64,000 nucleotides of DNA from Pelosinus fermentans DSM 17108 (GTDB taxonomy: Bacteria; Bacillota; Negativicutes; DSM-13327). This document shows, piece by piece, positions 35,055 through 44,269 of the stretch. Under the pieces are notes generated by a model. It searched no databases, was not told where the DNA came from, and worked only from the letters and a program-made list of their open reading frames with translations. The stretch covers positions 2,319,501 through 2,383,500 of the forward strand of contig NZ_AKVN02000001.1 of NCBI RefSeq assembly GCF_000271485.2, in the 5' to 3' direction. Made by a program: the position numbers and the translations under genes. The number at the start of each line of letters is the position of its first letter. Position 1 is the stretch's first letter.

Positions 35055-35873
35055 ATGGAGCGATTTATTTTAAACTATGGAACTAGAGGGCAATGGTATG
35101 GAACGTTTACCCATTTCAGTGCATTAGCTATTAAACATGGTATATCTAGTCGGTTTGGCGGGGTAAGTAAGCCGCCATTTCATTCCTTGAATGTAGCGCT
35201 GCATACAGGCGATTGTGATGAGAGTGTTATTATAAATCGGCAGCTGTTTTGTCAAGGGATTGGGATTCATTCAGAACATATTGTGACCGCTCAACAGCTT
35301 CATACGGATCATATTGCAGTGGTAACCCAAGAAGCAAAAGGAAGAGGCGCAGGCAGCTACGAGGATGCAATTCCAAATACAGATGCTCTGATAACTAATG
35401 TTCCGGGAATTCCTTTAATGTTATTTTTTGCTGACTGTGTTCCAGTGCTAATTGTAGATCCGGTACAGCGGGCTATTGGCGCAGTTCATGCAGGTTGGAG
35501 AGGAACGTTGGAAAAGATTGCGCAAAAAACAATCCTTTCCATGCAATCTAATTTTGGTACGAAACCTGAGGATTGTCTGGTTGGAATAGCTCCTTCTATT
35601 GGTCCTTGCTGCTATGTTGTTGATGAAATCGTAATTAATAAACTAAAAAAACAATTCAATAATTGGGAAGAACTAATAAAAGAAGCCAATGAAAAAGGCA
35701 AATGGTATTTTGATTTGTGGAAAGCCAATGTACACCAATTGGAAGAAATTGGTGTGAAAGGAAGTAACGTGGTAACCAGTGGAGTGTGTACTGCTTGTAA
35801 TCATGAATTATTTTTTTCTTATCGAAAAGAAAATGGGGCTACTGGAAGAATCGGAGCTGTTATTGTCTTGTAA
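35055..35873 (+). CDS. pgeF: Peptidoglycan editing factor PgeF / YfiH family laccase-domain protein
   Basis: A 272-residue protein of the multicopper polyphenol oxidase (YfiH/YlmD) family, with QQLHTDH, FADCVPVLI, AVHAGWRGT and a conserved Cys in PCCYVV. Members include PgeF, which prevents L-Ser from replacing L-Ala in peptidoglycan precursors, and purine nucleoside phosphorylases; which activity applies cannot be told. AGGAGTG at 35041 favours the ATG at 35055 over the GTG at 35052. yggS and sepF lie downstream as in the Bacillus ylm cluster. Confidence 0.92.
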   Translation: MERFILNYGTRGQWYGTFTHFSALAIKHGISSRFGGVSKPPFHSLNVALHTGDCDESVIINRQLFCQGIGIHSEHIVTAQQLHTDHIAVVTQEAKGRGAGSYEDAIPNTDALITNVPGIPLMLFFADCVPVLIVDPVQRAIGAVHAGWRGTLEKIAQKTILSMQSNFGTKPEDCLVGIAPSIGPCCYVVDEIVINKLKKQFNNWEELIKEANEKGKWYFDLWKANVHQLEEIGVKGSNVVTSGVCTACNHELFFSYRKENGATGRIGAVIVL

Positions 35874-35898
35874 GCGAATGCTTACAAGATTTTTTTTA
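35867..35898 (+). terminator. Intrinsic terminator overlapping the pgeF stop codon
   Basis: A perfect 9-bp stem CTTGTAAGC/GCTTACAAG with a 4-base loop and a T9 tail. The TAA stop of pgeF lies inside the left arm. Confidence 0.9.
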
Positions 35899-35939
35899 GA
35901 ATTTATAAGTTTTGCAAGTGAAAACATATAAGAAATTAT

Positions 35940-36036
35940 GAGCCACAAAGGCACAATGCCGCAGCTGCGGCACACAAAGGAGAGCACAAAAAATATAAAT
36001 ACCCACCCTTTGTGTCCTGTGCGTCTTTGTGGTTCG
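35940..36036. repeat. CACAAAG-type inverted-repeat element
   Basis: The left end GAGCCACAAAGGCACA is an imperfect inverted copy of the right end TGTGCGTCTTTGTGGTTC. A second nested pair, CACACAAAGGAG and CCCTTTGTGTCC, lies inside. The left arm contains a perfect 14-base palindrome GCCGCAGCTGCGGC. The element is GC-rich against AT-rich flanks and holds no ORF. It resembles a MITE or REP-like intergenic repeat; copy number elsewhere cannot be seen. Confidence 0.6.
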
Positions 36037-36172
36037 ATTCGTTTTATCTGTTTTAAAGGATGCGGAGCGTTTTTCTTATTATTGTAATGTCAATATATTT
36101 TTTATGTTTAGGAGATACTTAAGAGGAAATTAATGTTTATTCGCGAATAATGCATATAATGGAGGGTTTACC

Positions 36173-36874
36173 ATGTCTATTCGAACAAACTTAACCCAAG
36201 TTATAGAAAATATTCATAGTGCTGTACATAAGAGAAGTAAGACATTAATTAATGAATCTAAAAATGTTAAATTGGTAGCTGTAACAAAGAATCATGATGT
36301 AGCAGCCATTCAAGAAGCGGTTGCTGCTGGAGTGCTGGCAATTGGCGAAAATAGAATACAAGAAGCCGCTAAAAAAGCTCAAATACTTCAAAAACAAGTG
36401 GAATGGCATCTTATCGGTCATTTGCAGACCAATAAGGTTCGTCAAGCAGTCCAGCTGTTTGATCTGATTCATTCTGTAGATAGTAAAAAAGTGGCTCTGG
36501 AAATTGATCGTATTGCCGGTGCCTTAGGGAAAAGGCAAGATATTCTGATCCAGGTTAATATGGCTAATGAAGATACCAAATTTGGGATCGCTTCCAAAGA
36601 TGCTTTAACATTAGCGAAGTCTATTAGCAATCTAGAGCATGTCCGATTATGCGGAGCGATGACGATTGCCCCTTTTTATGACAATGCAGAGCAAGCCAGA
36701 CCTCTATTTCGCAATATGTGCCAATTATTTATGGAACTAAAAGATATGAATTTGGCGAATACAAATATAGAGTGGCTATCTATGGGAATGACAAATGATT
36801 ATATCGTAGGTGTTGAAGAGGGAGCAAATTTAGTACGTATTGGTACTGGGATATTTGGACAGCGTCAATATTAA
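36173..36874 (+). CDS. YggS family pyridoxal phosphate homeostasis protein
   Basis: A 233-residue alanine-racemase-like TIM barrel with KLVAVTKNHD (PLP lysine), GENRIQEA, WHLIGHLQTNK and LSMGMTNDY. PLPBP proteins bind PLP and balance vitamin B6 and amino acid pools. The SD GGAGG is 8-9 bases before the ATG. It sits before sepF, as ylmE does in Bacillus. Confidence 0.94.
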   Translation: MSIRTNLTQVIENIHSAVHKRSKTLINESKNVKLVAVTKNHDVAAIQEAVAAGVLAIGENRIQEAAKKAQILQKQVEWHLIGHLQTNKVRQAVQLFDLIHSVDSKKVALEIDRIAGALGKRQDILIQVNMANEDTKFGIASKDALTLAKSISNLEHVRLCGAMTIAPFYDNAEQARPLFRNMCQLFMELKDMNLANTNIEWLSMGMTNDYIVGVEEGANLVRIGTGIFGQRQY

Positions 36875-36892
36875 AGGGAGGTATAAAGGAAC

Positions 36893-37321
36893 ATGAAGTT
36901 TATGGAAAAAGTCTGGGGAAGCTTAGGCTTATTTGAACCTGTAGAGGCTGAGGAAGATCCAAAGCAAAAAGTAGAAGAATTAGAAGTAGGGAAAGGAAAA
37001 AAAAATAGTAACCTAGTAAATTTACCCACTGCTCAGAAACAAATGAAAGTTATGGTAGTGGAGCCATTCTCTTTTGATGATGCTCAACATGTAGCTGATC
37101 ATTTGAAAAATCGAAAACCTGTTGTTGTGAATTTTGAGAATTGTGATAAAGAAGTTGCTAAGCGCATGATTGACTTTATTAGTGGGACTACCTATGCTTT
37201 AGCTGGGAGCATTCAAAAAATTGGTAACAATATATTTCTCTGTGCTCCTAATAATGTAGATGTTACTTATAGCCCTCATGAAGAAGGCAGTGATAAAGAA
37301 TTTTTACCATGGAATAAATAA
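36893..37321 (+). CDS. sepF: Cell division protein SepF
   Basis: A 142-residue protein with an N-terminal amphipathic membrane-binding helix (MKFMEKVWGSLGLF), a charged linker, and the SepF core with VVEPFSFDDAQHVADHL and the GSIQKIGNNIFLCAP end. SepF bundles FtsZ filaments and tethers them to the membrane. It is found 19 bases after yggS with SD AAAGGGAGG. Confidence 0.96.
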   Translation: MKFMEKVWGSLGLFEPVEAEEDPKQKVEELEVGKGKKNSNLVNLPTAQKQMKVMVVEPFSFDDAQHVADHLKNRKPVVVNFENCDKEVAKRMIDFISGTTYALAGSIQKIGNNIFLCAPNNVDVTYSPHEEGSDKEFLPWNK

Positions 37322-37347
37322 AGAGTTAAAATACGGGGGATTACCAG

Positions 37348-38169
37348 ATGTTGCAGAATAAAAAAATCGGTTTTATCGGTAGCGGAGCTATGGCTGAAGC
37401 CTTAATTGATGGAATATTAAAAGCTAATTTAGTTACGCCGAGTCAAATTATCGTAAATGATATTTCACAGAATCGTCTAGAGCATATGGCTGGGAAATTT
37501 GGTGTACTTACGACGTTAAGTATTAAGGATACTGTAAAAGCAGCAGATATATTGTTTTTAACTGTGAAGCCTCAGATTATTAATGGTGTATTAGATGCCA
37601 TTGCACCACTGCTTTCACCTACAACCTTAGTTGTATCAATTGCAGCGGGAATTACAATTGGAATACTTGAGAGCAAATTGATACGGATTCCAATTGTAAG
37701 AGTTATGCCAAACACTCCGGTGTCAGTAGGGGAAGGGATGTCTGTTCTTGCTTTGGGGCATTATGCAGGTGAAGAAAATGGCGAATTAGTATTAACTATT
37801 TTTGCTTCTGTAGGTAGAGCCATTATTATGGATGAAAATGCTATGGATGCAGTAACGGGATTATCAGGTAGTGGTCCGGGATACGTCTTTGTACTTATTG
37901 ATGCATTAACAGATGCAGGTGTCCGGGTTGGCTTGTCCAGACAAAATTCATTGGTTATGGCAGCTCAGACCTTATTGGGAGCAGCTAAGATGGTTCTGGA
38001 AACAGGGGAACATCCCGCAAGATTAAGGGATATGGTAACTTCTCCAGGTGGAACTGCTATTGCGGGTATACATGTATTAGAGCAAAAGGGTGTAAGAGCA
38101 GCTTTAATTGATGCAGTACAAGCAGCTACAAAACGTTCACAGGAGATGGGGAAAAAATCACATGGGTGA
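37348..38169 (+). CDS. proC: Pyrroline-5-carboxylate reductase
   Basis: A 273-residue oxidoreductase: an N-terminal Rossmann motif GFIGSGAMAEALIDG, FLTVKPQ, MPNTPVSVGEGM, and the C-terminal signature TGLSGSGPGYVF with DMVTSPGGTAIAG. It makes the last step of proline synthesis. In Bacillus this position in the ylm cluster holds ylmG; proC here is an alternative neighbour. Its 3' end overlaps ylmH by 8 bases. Confidence 0.95.
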   Translation: MLQNKKIGFIGSGAMAEALIDGILKANLVTPSQIIVNDISQNRLEHMAGKFGVLTTLSIKDTVKAADILFLTVKPQIINGVLDAIAPLLSPTTLVVSIAAGITIGILESKLIRIPIVRVMPNTPVSVGEGMSVLALGHYAGEENGELVLTIFASVGRAIIMDENAMDAVTGLSGSGPGYVFVLIDALTDAGVRVGLSRQNSLVMAAQTLLGAAKMVLETGEHPARLRDMVTSPGGTAIAGIHVLEQKGVRAALIDAVQAATKRSQEMGKKSHG

Positions 38170-38947
38170 CCGAGAAAAAATTATACGATATTATCAGGCT
38201 AGCGGTGAAGGTGAATTAGCAGCTAAATTATTGGATTTAGCTGAAGCGGCATTGCGTAATCGAAAGTACAAAGTAACAGAGTTTCTGGATCCTTACGGTT
38301 ATAGCATTGCAGAAACGATTGGTGCACATTATGATCGATTAAAGCTGGTAGCCAGCGGTGGTTATGATGGGGCGGAGCGAGTTAAAGCTGTTTTTATAAA
38401 TGAAGAGTTTCGGGGTACCCCTGATGCTGCAGTAGAGGCTGTCTCCGTAACATGGGATGAGAGATATTATCAAATCACTCATCGAGATGTGCTGGGGGCA
38501 TTGATGGCATTAGGTATCAAGCGAGAAATTATTGGTGATATCATTATGTGTGGGCATGGATGCCAAATTATTATCGATTCATCTTTCTTCAATTTTCTTA
38601 TGCAAAATTTCAGTAAGATTGGTGCGGCGCCTATCAGTATTACGCAATTGAAGATCGCAGATATTGCTCCTCGAGAAGAAAAAGTAAAGGAAATCAAAAC
38701 GACTGTAGCTTCTCTTCGATTGGACGTCATAGCAGCAGCTGGTTTTGGAACTTCCCGCAGCAGAATGTCAGAGGAAATCGTGGCAGGTAAACTAAAAATA
38801 AACTGGCAGGAAGCTAAAAATAGTGCTCAGTCCATTAAAGAAAATGATGTTATTTCAATGCGTGGACGGGGGAGAGTCGAAGTTTGTGAAGTACTGGGGC
38901 AAACCAGAAAAGGACGAATGAGTGTTGTATTAAAACGTTTTATGTAG
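38162..38947 (+). CDS. YlmH family S4-domain RNA-binding protein
   Basis: A 261-residue protein starting MGDREKIIRYY: an N-terminal YlmH domain (FLDPYGYSIAETIG), then a C-terminal S4 domain with LRLDVIAAAGFGTSRSRM and the end DVISMRGRGRVEV. YlmH proteins bind RNA and in recent work on Bacillus take part in rescue of stalled ribosomal complexes; here that is inference. The ATG at 38162 is preferred; the frame runs open a further 18 codons into proC without support. Confidence 0.9.
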   Translation: MGDREKIIRYYQASGEGELAAKLLDLAEAALRNRKYKVTEFLDPYGYSIAETIGAHYDRLKLVASGGYDGAERVKAVFINEEFRGTPDAAVEAVSVTWDERYYQITHRDVLGALMALGIKREIIGDIIMCGHGCQIIIDSSFFNFLMQNFSKIGAAPISITQLKIADIAPREEKVKEIKTTVASLRLDVIAAAGFGTSRSRMSEEIVAGKLKINWQEAKNSAQSIKENDVISMRGRGRVEVCEVLGQTRKGRMSVVLKRFM

Positions 38948-38965
38948 ATACGTGGAGGTGTATTC

Positions 38966-39415
38966 ATGCTAACCCCTTTAGATATTCATAATAAAGAATT
39001 TAAGAGAAGTTTTCGAGGATATAACGAAGAAGATGTTGATGAATTCCTTGACCGAGTCATAAAAGATTATGAGCTATTATATCGGGAAAATATTGAGTTG
39101 AAAGAGAATATGGACCGACTTAATAGTAAATTAGAACATTTTCAACATATGGAAAACACTTTGCATAATACGTTAATTGTTGCTCAGGAAACAGCGGAAG
39201 AAGTAAAGTTAAATGCTAAAAAGACAACAGAACTAATGATAAAAGAAGCAGAGATCAACGCTCAGAAACTCGTAGAGGAAGCTGCCAACAAAGTACGTCG
39301 TATGGCTAGTGAATATCAGGATTTGAAAAAACAAGTTGATGTATATCGTGTTCGTATGCGTACCCTTGTACAAGCACAGTTGGAGATATTAGGTGAATCT
39401 GGTGAGGATGAATAG
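38966..39415 (+). CDS. divIVA: DivIVA family cell division protein
   Basis: A 149-residue protein: the conserved N-terminal membrane-curvature domain (LTPLDIHNKEFKRSFRGYNE, then EDVDEFLDRVIKDYE), followed by a long coiled coil (residues 35-140). DivIVA marks poles and septa and, in spore formers, can organise chromosome anchoring. The SD GGAGGTG is 9 bases before the ATG. It ends the sepF group; a new promoter follows 6 bases after its stop. Confidence 0.95.
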   Translation: MLTPLDIHNKEFKRSFRGYNEEDVDEFLDRVIKDYELLYRENIELKENMDRLNSKLEHFQHMENTLHNTLIVAQETAEEVKLNAKKTTELMIKEAEINAQKLVEEAANKVRRMASEYQDLKKQVDVYRVRMRTLVQAQLEILGESGEDE

Positions 39416-39420
39416 GTAAT

Positions 39421-39449
39421 TTGACAATGTACCTTTTATTGGTTATAAT
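39421..39449 (+). promoter_or_regulatory. Consensus sigma-A promoter of the ileS T-box transcript
   Basis: TTGACA, 17 bases, TATAAT: a perfect match at both hexamers and spacing, about 40 bases before the T-box stem I. Confidence 0.92.
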
Positions 39450-39484
39450 CAACTTTATTGTAGAATGTTAATACTAATACAAGT

Positions 39485-39715
39485 TATGATGGAGACAGTA
39501 GCTAAAAAACTGATTTTACAGCGAGTTAGGAATAGTGTAAGCCTAATAGTAATCAAGTTTAGTGAAGATCACTCCTGAACTGCAAACTGAAATACAGTAA
39601 GATTTGCCGTTTAACGAGCGTTATATCGTTACAAAAGTGGCTGTAACAGTCATTAGGGTGGTACCACGGGAAACAACCTCTCGTCCCTTCAGGGATGAAG
39701 AGGTTTTATTTTTTT
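39485..39715 (+). ncRNA. T-box leader (isoleucine) of ileS
   Basis: The T-box sequence AGGGTGGTACCAC at 39655-39667 contains the UGGU that pairs with the uncharged tRNA acceptor end. It is followed by a terminator with AACCTCT (39675) paired with AGAGGTT (39699) and a T run. Upstream, stem I ends near GAAGATCACTCC, whose ATC fits an isoleucine specifier codon. Uncharged tRNA-Ile should favour the antiterminator and let ileS be read. The specifier placement is inferred from position. Confidence 0.92.
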
Positions 39716-39728
39716 GGAGGTGTTATTG

Positions 39729-42515
39729 TTGGATTATAGTAAAACCCTTAATTTACCGCAAACTGAATTTCCAATGCGAGGAAATTTACCAGAAAGAGAG
39801 CCTGAAATGCTCAATTACTGGAAGCAACAAAAAATTTATGAGAAACGTACAACGCAGGTGGAAAAGCCTAAATTTATCTTACATGATGGGCCTCCTTATG
39901 CGAATGGTGATATTCATATTGGTCATGCTTTAAATAAGATTTTAAAAGATATGATTTTGAAATACAAATCATTACGCGGATTTAATACTCCTTATGTGCC
40001 TGGTTGGGATACTCATGGTCTACCGATTGAACATGCTGCCATAAAAATACTCGGTCTAAATAGGCATGAACTAAAACCATTGGATTTACGTCGTGAATGT
40101 AAAGATTATGCTTTGAAATTTGTTGATACCCAGCGTCAAGACTTCAAACGTTTAGGTATTGGTGCTGATTGGGACAATCCATATGTAACATTGCGGCCTG
40201 TCTATGAAGCAAAGCAGATCGAGGTCTTTGGGGAAATGGCTAAGAAAGGTCATATTTATAAGGGTTTAAAATCGGTGTATTGGTGTACTTCATGTGAGAC
40301 TGCTTTGGCAGAAGCTGAAATTGAATATGCAGAAAAAAAATCTCATACCATTTATGTTAAATTTCCTTTAGTGGATGATAAAGGGACTTTGCCTGTAGGA
40401 ATAAATGCTGAAAATGTATATGGTGTCATTTGGACAACCACGCCTTGGACAATGCCGGCCAATGTTGCCATTGCTGTTCATCCGGAATTAGAATACGCAT
40501 GGGTGGAATCCCAAGGTGAAATTTATCTTTTAGCAGTAGAATTAATTGAAGCGGTAGCAAAAGATAATAAACTAGAAAGCTATACGATATTGTCCACTTT
40601 AAAGGGGGCTGATCTTGAAGGTGTGGTTTTCTCCCATCCCTTTATCGAGCGGGAGTCTATAATTGTTTTGGCCGACTATGTTACCCTAGAACAAGGTACT
40701 GGCTGTGTACATACGGCTCCAGGACACGGCCCAGACGATTTTGAAACGGGTATAAGGCACGGATTGCCAATCATTAATCCCGTGGACCATGCAGGGCGCT
40801 TTACAGCTGAAGGTGGCATATTTGAAGGCATGTTAATACATGATGCTGATGTCCCTGTAATCAAAGAACTAGCAGCACGTGGTATGTTGCTTGGCAAGGG
40901 TAAAATCAAACACCAATACGCTCATTGCTGGCGTTGCAAAAATCCTGTTATTTATCGGGCAACGGAACAGTGGTTTGCATCAGTAGATGGGTTTAGGGAA
41001 CAAGCATTGCAAGCGATTAAAGATGTACAATGGATTCCTGGCTGGGGTGAAGACCGGATACATAATATGGTGGCGGATCGTCATGACTGGTGTATTTCCC
41101 GTCAAAGGGTATGGGGAGTTCCAATTCCTATTTTTTATTGTACACAATGTAATGAACATGTTATCAATGATATAACAATTACTGCTGTTAAGAATTTATT
41201 TCGTCAAGAAGGTTCTGATGCATGGTGGGCCAAAGACTCAAGTGAAATATTGCCAGAAGGCTTTACTTGTTCCCATTGCGGTCACGATAGTTTTCGCAAA
41301 GAAACGGATATTATGGATGTTTGGTTTGATAGCGGGTCAAGTCATGCAGCTGTACTAGAGCAGCATGAAGAACTTGCATGGCCGGCTGACTTATACTTAG
41401 AGGGAAGTGATCAGCATCGAGGGTGGTTTCAGTCATCTTTATTAACATCAGTGGCAACAAAGGGAATTGCCCCTTATAAAGCGGTTCTTACTCATGGTTT
41501 TGTGGTAGATGGTGATGGTCGTAAAATGTCTAAATCCGTTGGTAATGTTATTTTTCCACAGGATGTTATCAAAAAATATGGGGCTGACATTTTGCGTTTA
41601 TGGGTAGCCTCTGCTGACTATCAGGCGGATGTTCGTGTTTCGAACGATATCTTGAAACAATTGTCTGAAGTATATCGAAAAATACGCAACACCTTCCGCT
41701 ACATTCTGGGCAGTATTCATGATTTTAACCCAGATACAGATAGAGTGGGTTATAATGAGTTATTAGAGATCGATCGGTGGGCACTTTTACGATTAGAACA
41801 AGTTCGTGAGAAAGTTACAAAAGCGTATGAAGAGTATGAGTTCCATTTAATCTATCATACAGTACATAATTTTTGTACTGTTGATTTAAGCTCAATTTAC
41901 TTAGACATATTAAAAGATCGCGTATACACAGCTTTGCCTGCTTCCAAAGAGCGGCGAGCAGCACAAACTGTTATGTATGAACTCGTAAGTACTTTGGTAC
42001 GTCTTATTTCACCTGTTCTTACCTTTACTGCTGAAGAAGTGTGGCAGCATATGAAACAAGAACAGAATATGCCAGAAAGTGTGCAGTTGGCTGATTGGCC
42101 AATGGTTCATGATGAATATCTTAATGCTGACTTAGAAGCAAAATGGACTTCTATATTGGCAATGCGCAGTGAGATTACGAAAGCGTTAGAAACTGCTAGA
42201 CGTAATAAGGTGATTGGACATTCTTTGGATGCAGAGGTTACACTGTATGCAAATGATAAGATATTTACTCAATTATCAGCTATGGATAAAGAGTGGGCAA
42301 ATATTTTGATTGTATCAAAGATTCATGTTGTAGAAGATACTTCAAAAGCACCGGAAAGTGCATATCAAGTAGAGGATATGGCATTGTCAATTGTCGTATC
42401 ACAAGCGGAAGGTCAAAAATGTGAACGCTGCTGGATTTATAGTGATACTGTAGGCAAGATGGAGAAGCACGAAACACTATGCAGCCGCTGCAACGATGTA
42501 GTAGTCAAATTATAA
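39729..42515 (+). CDS. ileS: Isoleucine-tRNA ligase
   Basis: A 928-residue class I synthetase. The HIGH motif is [15 protein letters not shown] is [10 protein letters not shown] near residue 600, the editing domain lies between, and a C-terminal zinc finger reads CERCWIY and CSRC. It charges tRNA-Ile and edits misacylated Val. The TTG at 39729 is 8 bases after GGAGG and gives the [20 protein letters not shown] opening typical of the family; TTGs at 39714 and 39726 fit the SD less well. Expression is controlled by the T-box directly upstream. Confidence 0.97.
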   Translation: MDYSKTLNLPQTEFPMRGNLPEREPEMLNYWKQQKIYEKRTTQVEKPKFILHDGPPYANGDIHIGHALNKILKDMILKYKSLRGFNTPYVPGWDTHGLPIEHAAIKILGLNRHELKPLDLRRECKDYALKFVDTQRQDFKRLGIGADWDNPYVTLRPVYEAKQIEVFGEMAKKGHIYKGLKSVYWCTSCETALAEAEIEYAEKKSHTIYVKFPLVDDKGTLPVGINAENVYGVIWTTTPWTMPANVAIAVHPELEYAWVESQGEIYLLAVELIEAVAKDNKLESYTILSTLKGADLEGVVFSHPFIERESIIVLADYVTLEQGTGCVHTAPGHGPDDFETGIRHGLPIINPVDHAGRFTAEGGIFEGMLIHDADVPVIKELAARGMLLGKGKIKHQYAHCWRCKNPVIYRATEQWFASVDGFREQALQAIKDVQWIPGWGEDRIHNMVADRHDWCISRQRVWGVPIPIFYCTQCNEHVINDITITAVKNLFRQEGSDAWWAKDSSEILPEGFTCSHCGHDSFRKETDIMDVWFDSGSSHAAVLEQHEELAWPADLYLEGSDQHRGWFQSSLLTSVATKGIAPYKAVLTHGFVVDGDGRKMSKSVGNVIFPQDVIKKYGADILRLWVASADYQADVRVSNDILKQLSEVYRKIRNTFRYILGSIHDFNPDTDRVGYNELLEIDRWALLRLEQVREKVTKAYEEYEFHLIYHTVHNFCTVDLSSIYLDILKDRVYTALPASKERRAAQTVMYELVSTLVRLISPVLTFTAEEVWQHMKQEQNMPESVQLADWPMVHDEYLNADLEAKWTSILAMRSEITKALETARRNKVIGHSLDAEVTLYANDKIFTQLSAMDKEWANILIVSKIHVVEDTSKAPESAYQVEDMALSIVVSQAEGQKCERCWIYSDTVGKMEKHETLCSRCNDVVVKL

Positions 42516-42525
42516 AATGAACGTA

Positions 42526-42557
42526 AAAAACCGGAACTTGTTTCCGGTTTTTTTTTT
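42526..42557 (+). terminator. Intrinsic terminator after ileS
   Basis: AAACCGGAA pairs with TTCCGGTTT around a 5-base loop, ending in a run of more than ten T. Confidence 0.92.
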
Positions 42558-42592
42558 ATAAGATGGAGATAATAGAATTGGAGGTATGTTTA

Positions 42593-42889
42593 GTGGAACA
42601 ACAAGAAAAGCAAGATGTAATTTCAGTACAATTAAAAAGATTGATATGTCATTTAGAGTCAATGCGCATTGCTGAATATATGGAACTTCTCGAGCGGCCA
42701 GGAAAACTGATACTCATCAATTTTATTGCTGGAATCGCACGGGGATTAGGCATTGCCATTGGAGCATCTGTATTTTTTGCCATGGTATTAAACTTATTAC
42801 ATCAACTTATTTTACTCAACATACCGGGTATTGGAAACTTTGTAGCAGATATTATACACATTGTAGAAATGAAGAATGGAAAATTTTAA
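42593..42889 (+). CDS. DUF5665-like small membrane protein
   Basis: About 98 residues. A polar N-terminal helix (VQLKRLICHLESMRIAEYME) leads into LERPGKLILINFIAGIARG and one or two membrane segments (residues 44-80). This arrangement fits DUF5665 proteins, whose role is unknown. GGAGG at 42580-42584 supports the GTG at 42593 rather than the ATG at 42563. Confidence 0.7.
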   Translation: MEQQEKQDVISVQLKRLICHLESMRIAEYMELLERPGKLILINFIAGIARGLGIAIGASVFFAMVLNLLHQLILLNIPGIGNFVADIIHIVEMKNGKF

Positions 42890-42909
42890 AGAAATAGGAG
42901 TGTTTATGT

Positions 42910-43437
42910 ATGACGAAAGATGTTTTTGATTGTATGAGGGAAAGTCATAGCGTTCGAAATTTTCTGCAGCAGGATATACCTGAACCTACCCTAACAAGAA
43001 TCTTAGAGGCGGGTTGCTGGGCTCCTAGTGCAGGAAATTTGCAGCCATGGTATTTTTATGTAATAAAAAATCAGGAAATTAAAAGAAAAGTTGCTGAAGC
43101 TTGTTTTGAGCAAAATCAAATTGAAAATTCACCGGTGAGTATTGTTATATTAGCTGACCCAGCTCGCTCTAATGAAAAATATGGTGAGCGTGGTGCTCAA
43201 TTATATTGTTTGCAAGATACTGCGGTTGCCGCAGAAAATATGATTTTAGCAGCTTATGGACTGGGGATTTCTACTTGTTGGATTGGCGCTTTTGATGAAA
43301 TCAAAATCCAGCAAGCAGTTGAAGCTCCTCCTAGACTTCGAGCAGTGGCTATTCTTTGTTTAGGGTATAGCAACGAAGCCGATAGACCTGCCAAAGAAAG
43401 ACTCAGAATCGGTGAAGTAACGAAGATTATTCATTAG
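42910..43437 (+). CDS. Nitroreductase family protein
   Basis: A 175-residue flavin enzyme with the N-terminal RESHSVRNFLQQDIPE block, the FMN-binding WAPSAGNLQPWYFYVI segment, and a C-terminal GLGISTCWIGAFDE. The family reduces nitro compounds, quinones or flavins with NAD(P)H; the natural substrate is not clear. GAAATAGGAGTG precedes the ATG. The next gene follows within 12 bases. Confidence 0.9.
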   Translation: MTKDVFDCMRESHSVRNFLQQDIPEPTLTRILEAGCWAPSAGNLQPWYFYVIKNQEIKRKVAEACFEQNQIENSPVSIVILADPARSNEKYGERGAQLYCLQDTAVAAENMILAAYGLGISTCWIGAFDEIKIQQAVEAPPRLRAVAILCLGYSNEADRPAKERLRIGEVTKIIH

Positions 43438-43448
43438 GAGAGGGTACT

Positions 43449-44081
43449 TTGGATGCTGCAAAATATAAAGAGTTAGCAAAACGATTATACGAAGAGAAGC
43501 AGGACTTACTAAAGCAAATTACTTCTTTGGAAGAATCAGGGTTAGAAACAAGTTTATCCTATTCAACGGGAGAATTATCAGTCTGTGATAATCATCCTGC
43601 TGATATTGGCGATGAATTATTTGAACGCAGTAAAGATATTGCTTTAAAAGATAATGCCCGGGTTTTATTGTCGCGAGTGGAAAAAGCTCTTAAGAAAATG
43701 GATAATGGAAACTATGAATATTGTAGTACCTGTGGCAAAGAAATACCTGTAGCTAGGTTAGAGGCTATTCCTTGGGCTAACGAATGTATACAATGTCAGG
43801 AGCAATACGATATTGTAGATTCTATCCCAAGACCTTTAGAAGAAGAGGTGCTAACGCCACCTTTTCAACAAAATTTTTTAGATCATGATAAAAATGAATT
43901 TATTGGTTTTGATGGTGAGGATGCTTTACAAGCGGTCATGCGTTATGGCAGCTCTGATACACCCCAGGATATTCCTGGAAGCCGCAATTACAAAAAGTTG
44001 TTCAATAATAGTGATGAGCAGCAAGGAATTGTTGATCCGGCAGACGCTATTCCTGTAAAAGAAAGAGATGGAAGTCCATGA
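43449..44081 (+). CDS. TraR/DksA-type zinc-finger protein, YteA-like
   Basis: A 210-residue protein: an N-terminal coiled-coil helix pair (KELAKRLYEEKQDLLKQITS), DNHPADIGDELFERSKD, and a DksA-type zinc finger CSTCGKEIPVARLEAIPW with CIQC near residues 97-120. The C-terminal extension matches the YteA family found in spore formers. DksA relatives bind RNA polymerase, but this family's role is not defined. The TTG start follows TTAGGAGAGGG. Confidence 0.88.
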   Translation: MDAAKYKELAKRLYEEKQDLLKQITSLEESGLETSLSYSTGELSVCDNHPADIGDELFERSKDIALKDNARVLLSRVEKALKKMDNGNYEYCSTCGKEIPVARLEAIPWANECIQCQEQYDIVDSIPRPLEEEVLTPPFQQNFLDHDKNEFIGFDGEDALQAVMRYGSSDTPQDIPGSRNYKKLFNNSDEQQGIVDPADAIPVKERDGSP

Positions 44082-44134
44082 AAGAAATAATTACAGAATT
44101 CATTGCTTCAAAAAATAAACGTATGAGTTAAATT

Positions 44135-44169
44135 AAAAAACTGGGCGATAATTTTTAGCCCAGTTTTTT
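44135..44169 (+). terminator. Intrinsic terminator after the YteA-like gene
   Basis: AAAAAACTGGGC pairs perfectly with GCCCAGTTTTTT (12 bp); it is symmetrical and could act on both strands. Confidence 0.92.
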
Positions 44170-44269
44170 AATTCGCAGCAGGAGTTACGTGTGTCAAAGT
44201 AAAAAGATAGTAGCGTAATATATTATAGAATCCATCGGTGAAGGGGTAGTTTTGCTGGGAGGTGTTTTT

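Noticed and set aside
39604..39933. 109-aa ORF on the plus strand before ileS
   Set aside because: It lies over the T-box terminator and the ileS start in another frame; its sequence shows no domain and the T-box explains the region.
44078..44131. 17-codon ORF starting on the stop of the YteA-like gene
   Set aside because: It has no SD of its own, is very short, and is followed at once by the terminator.
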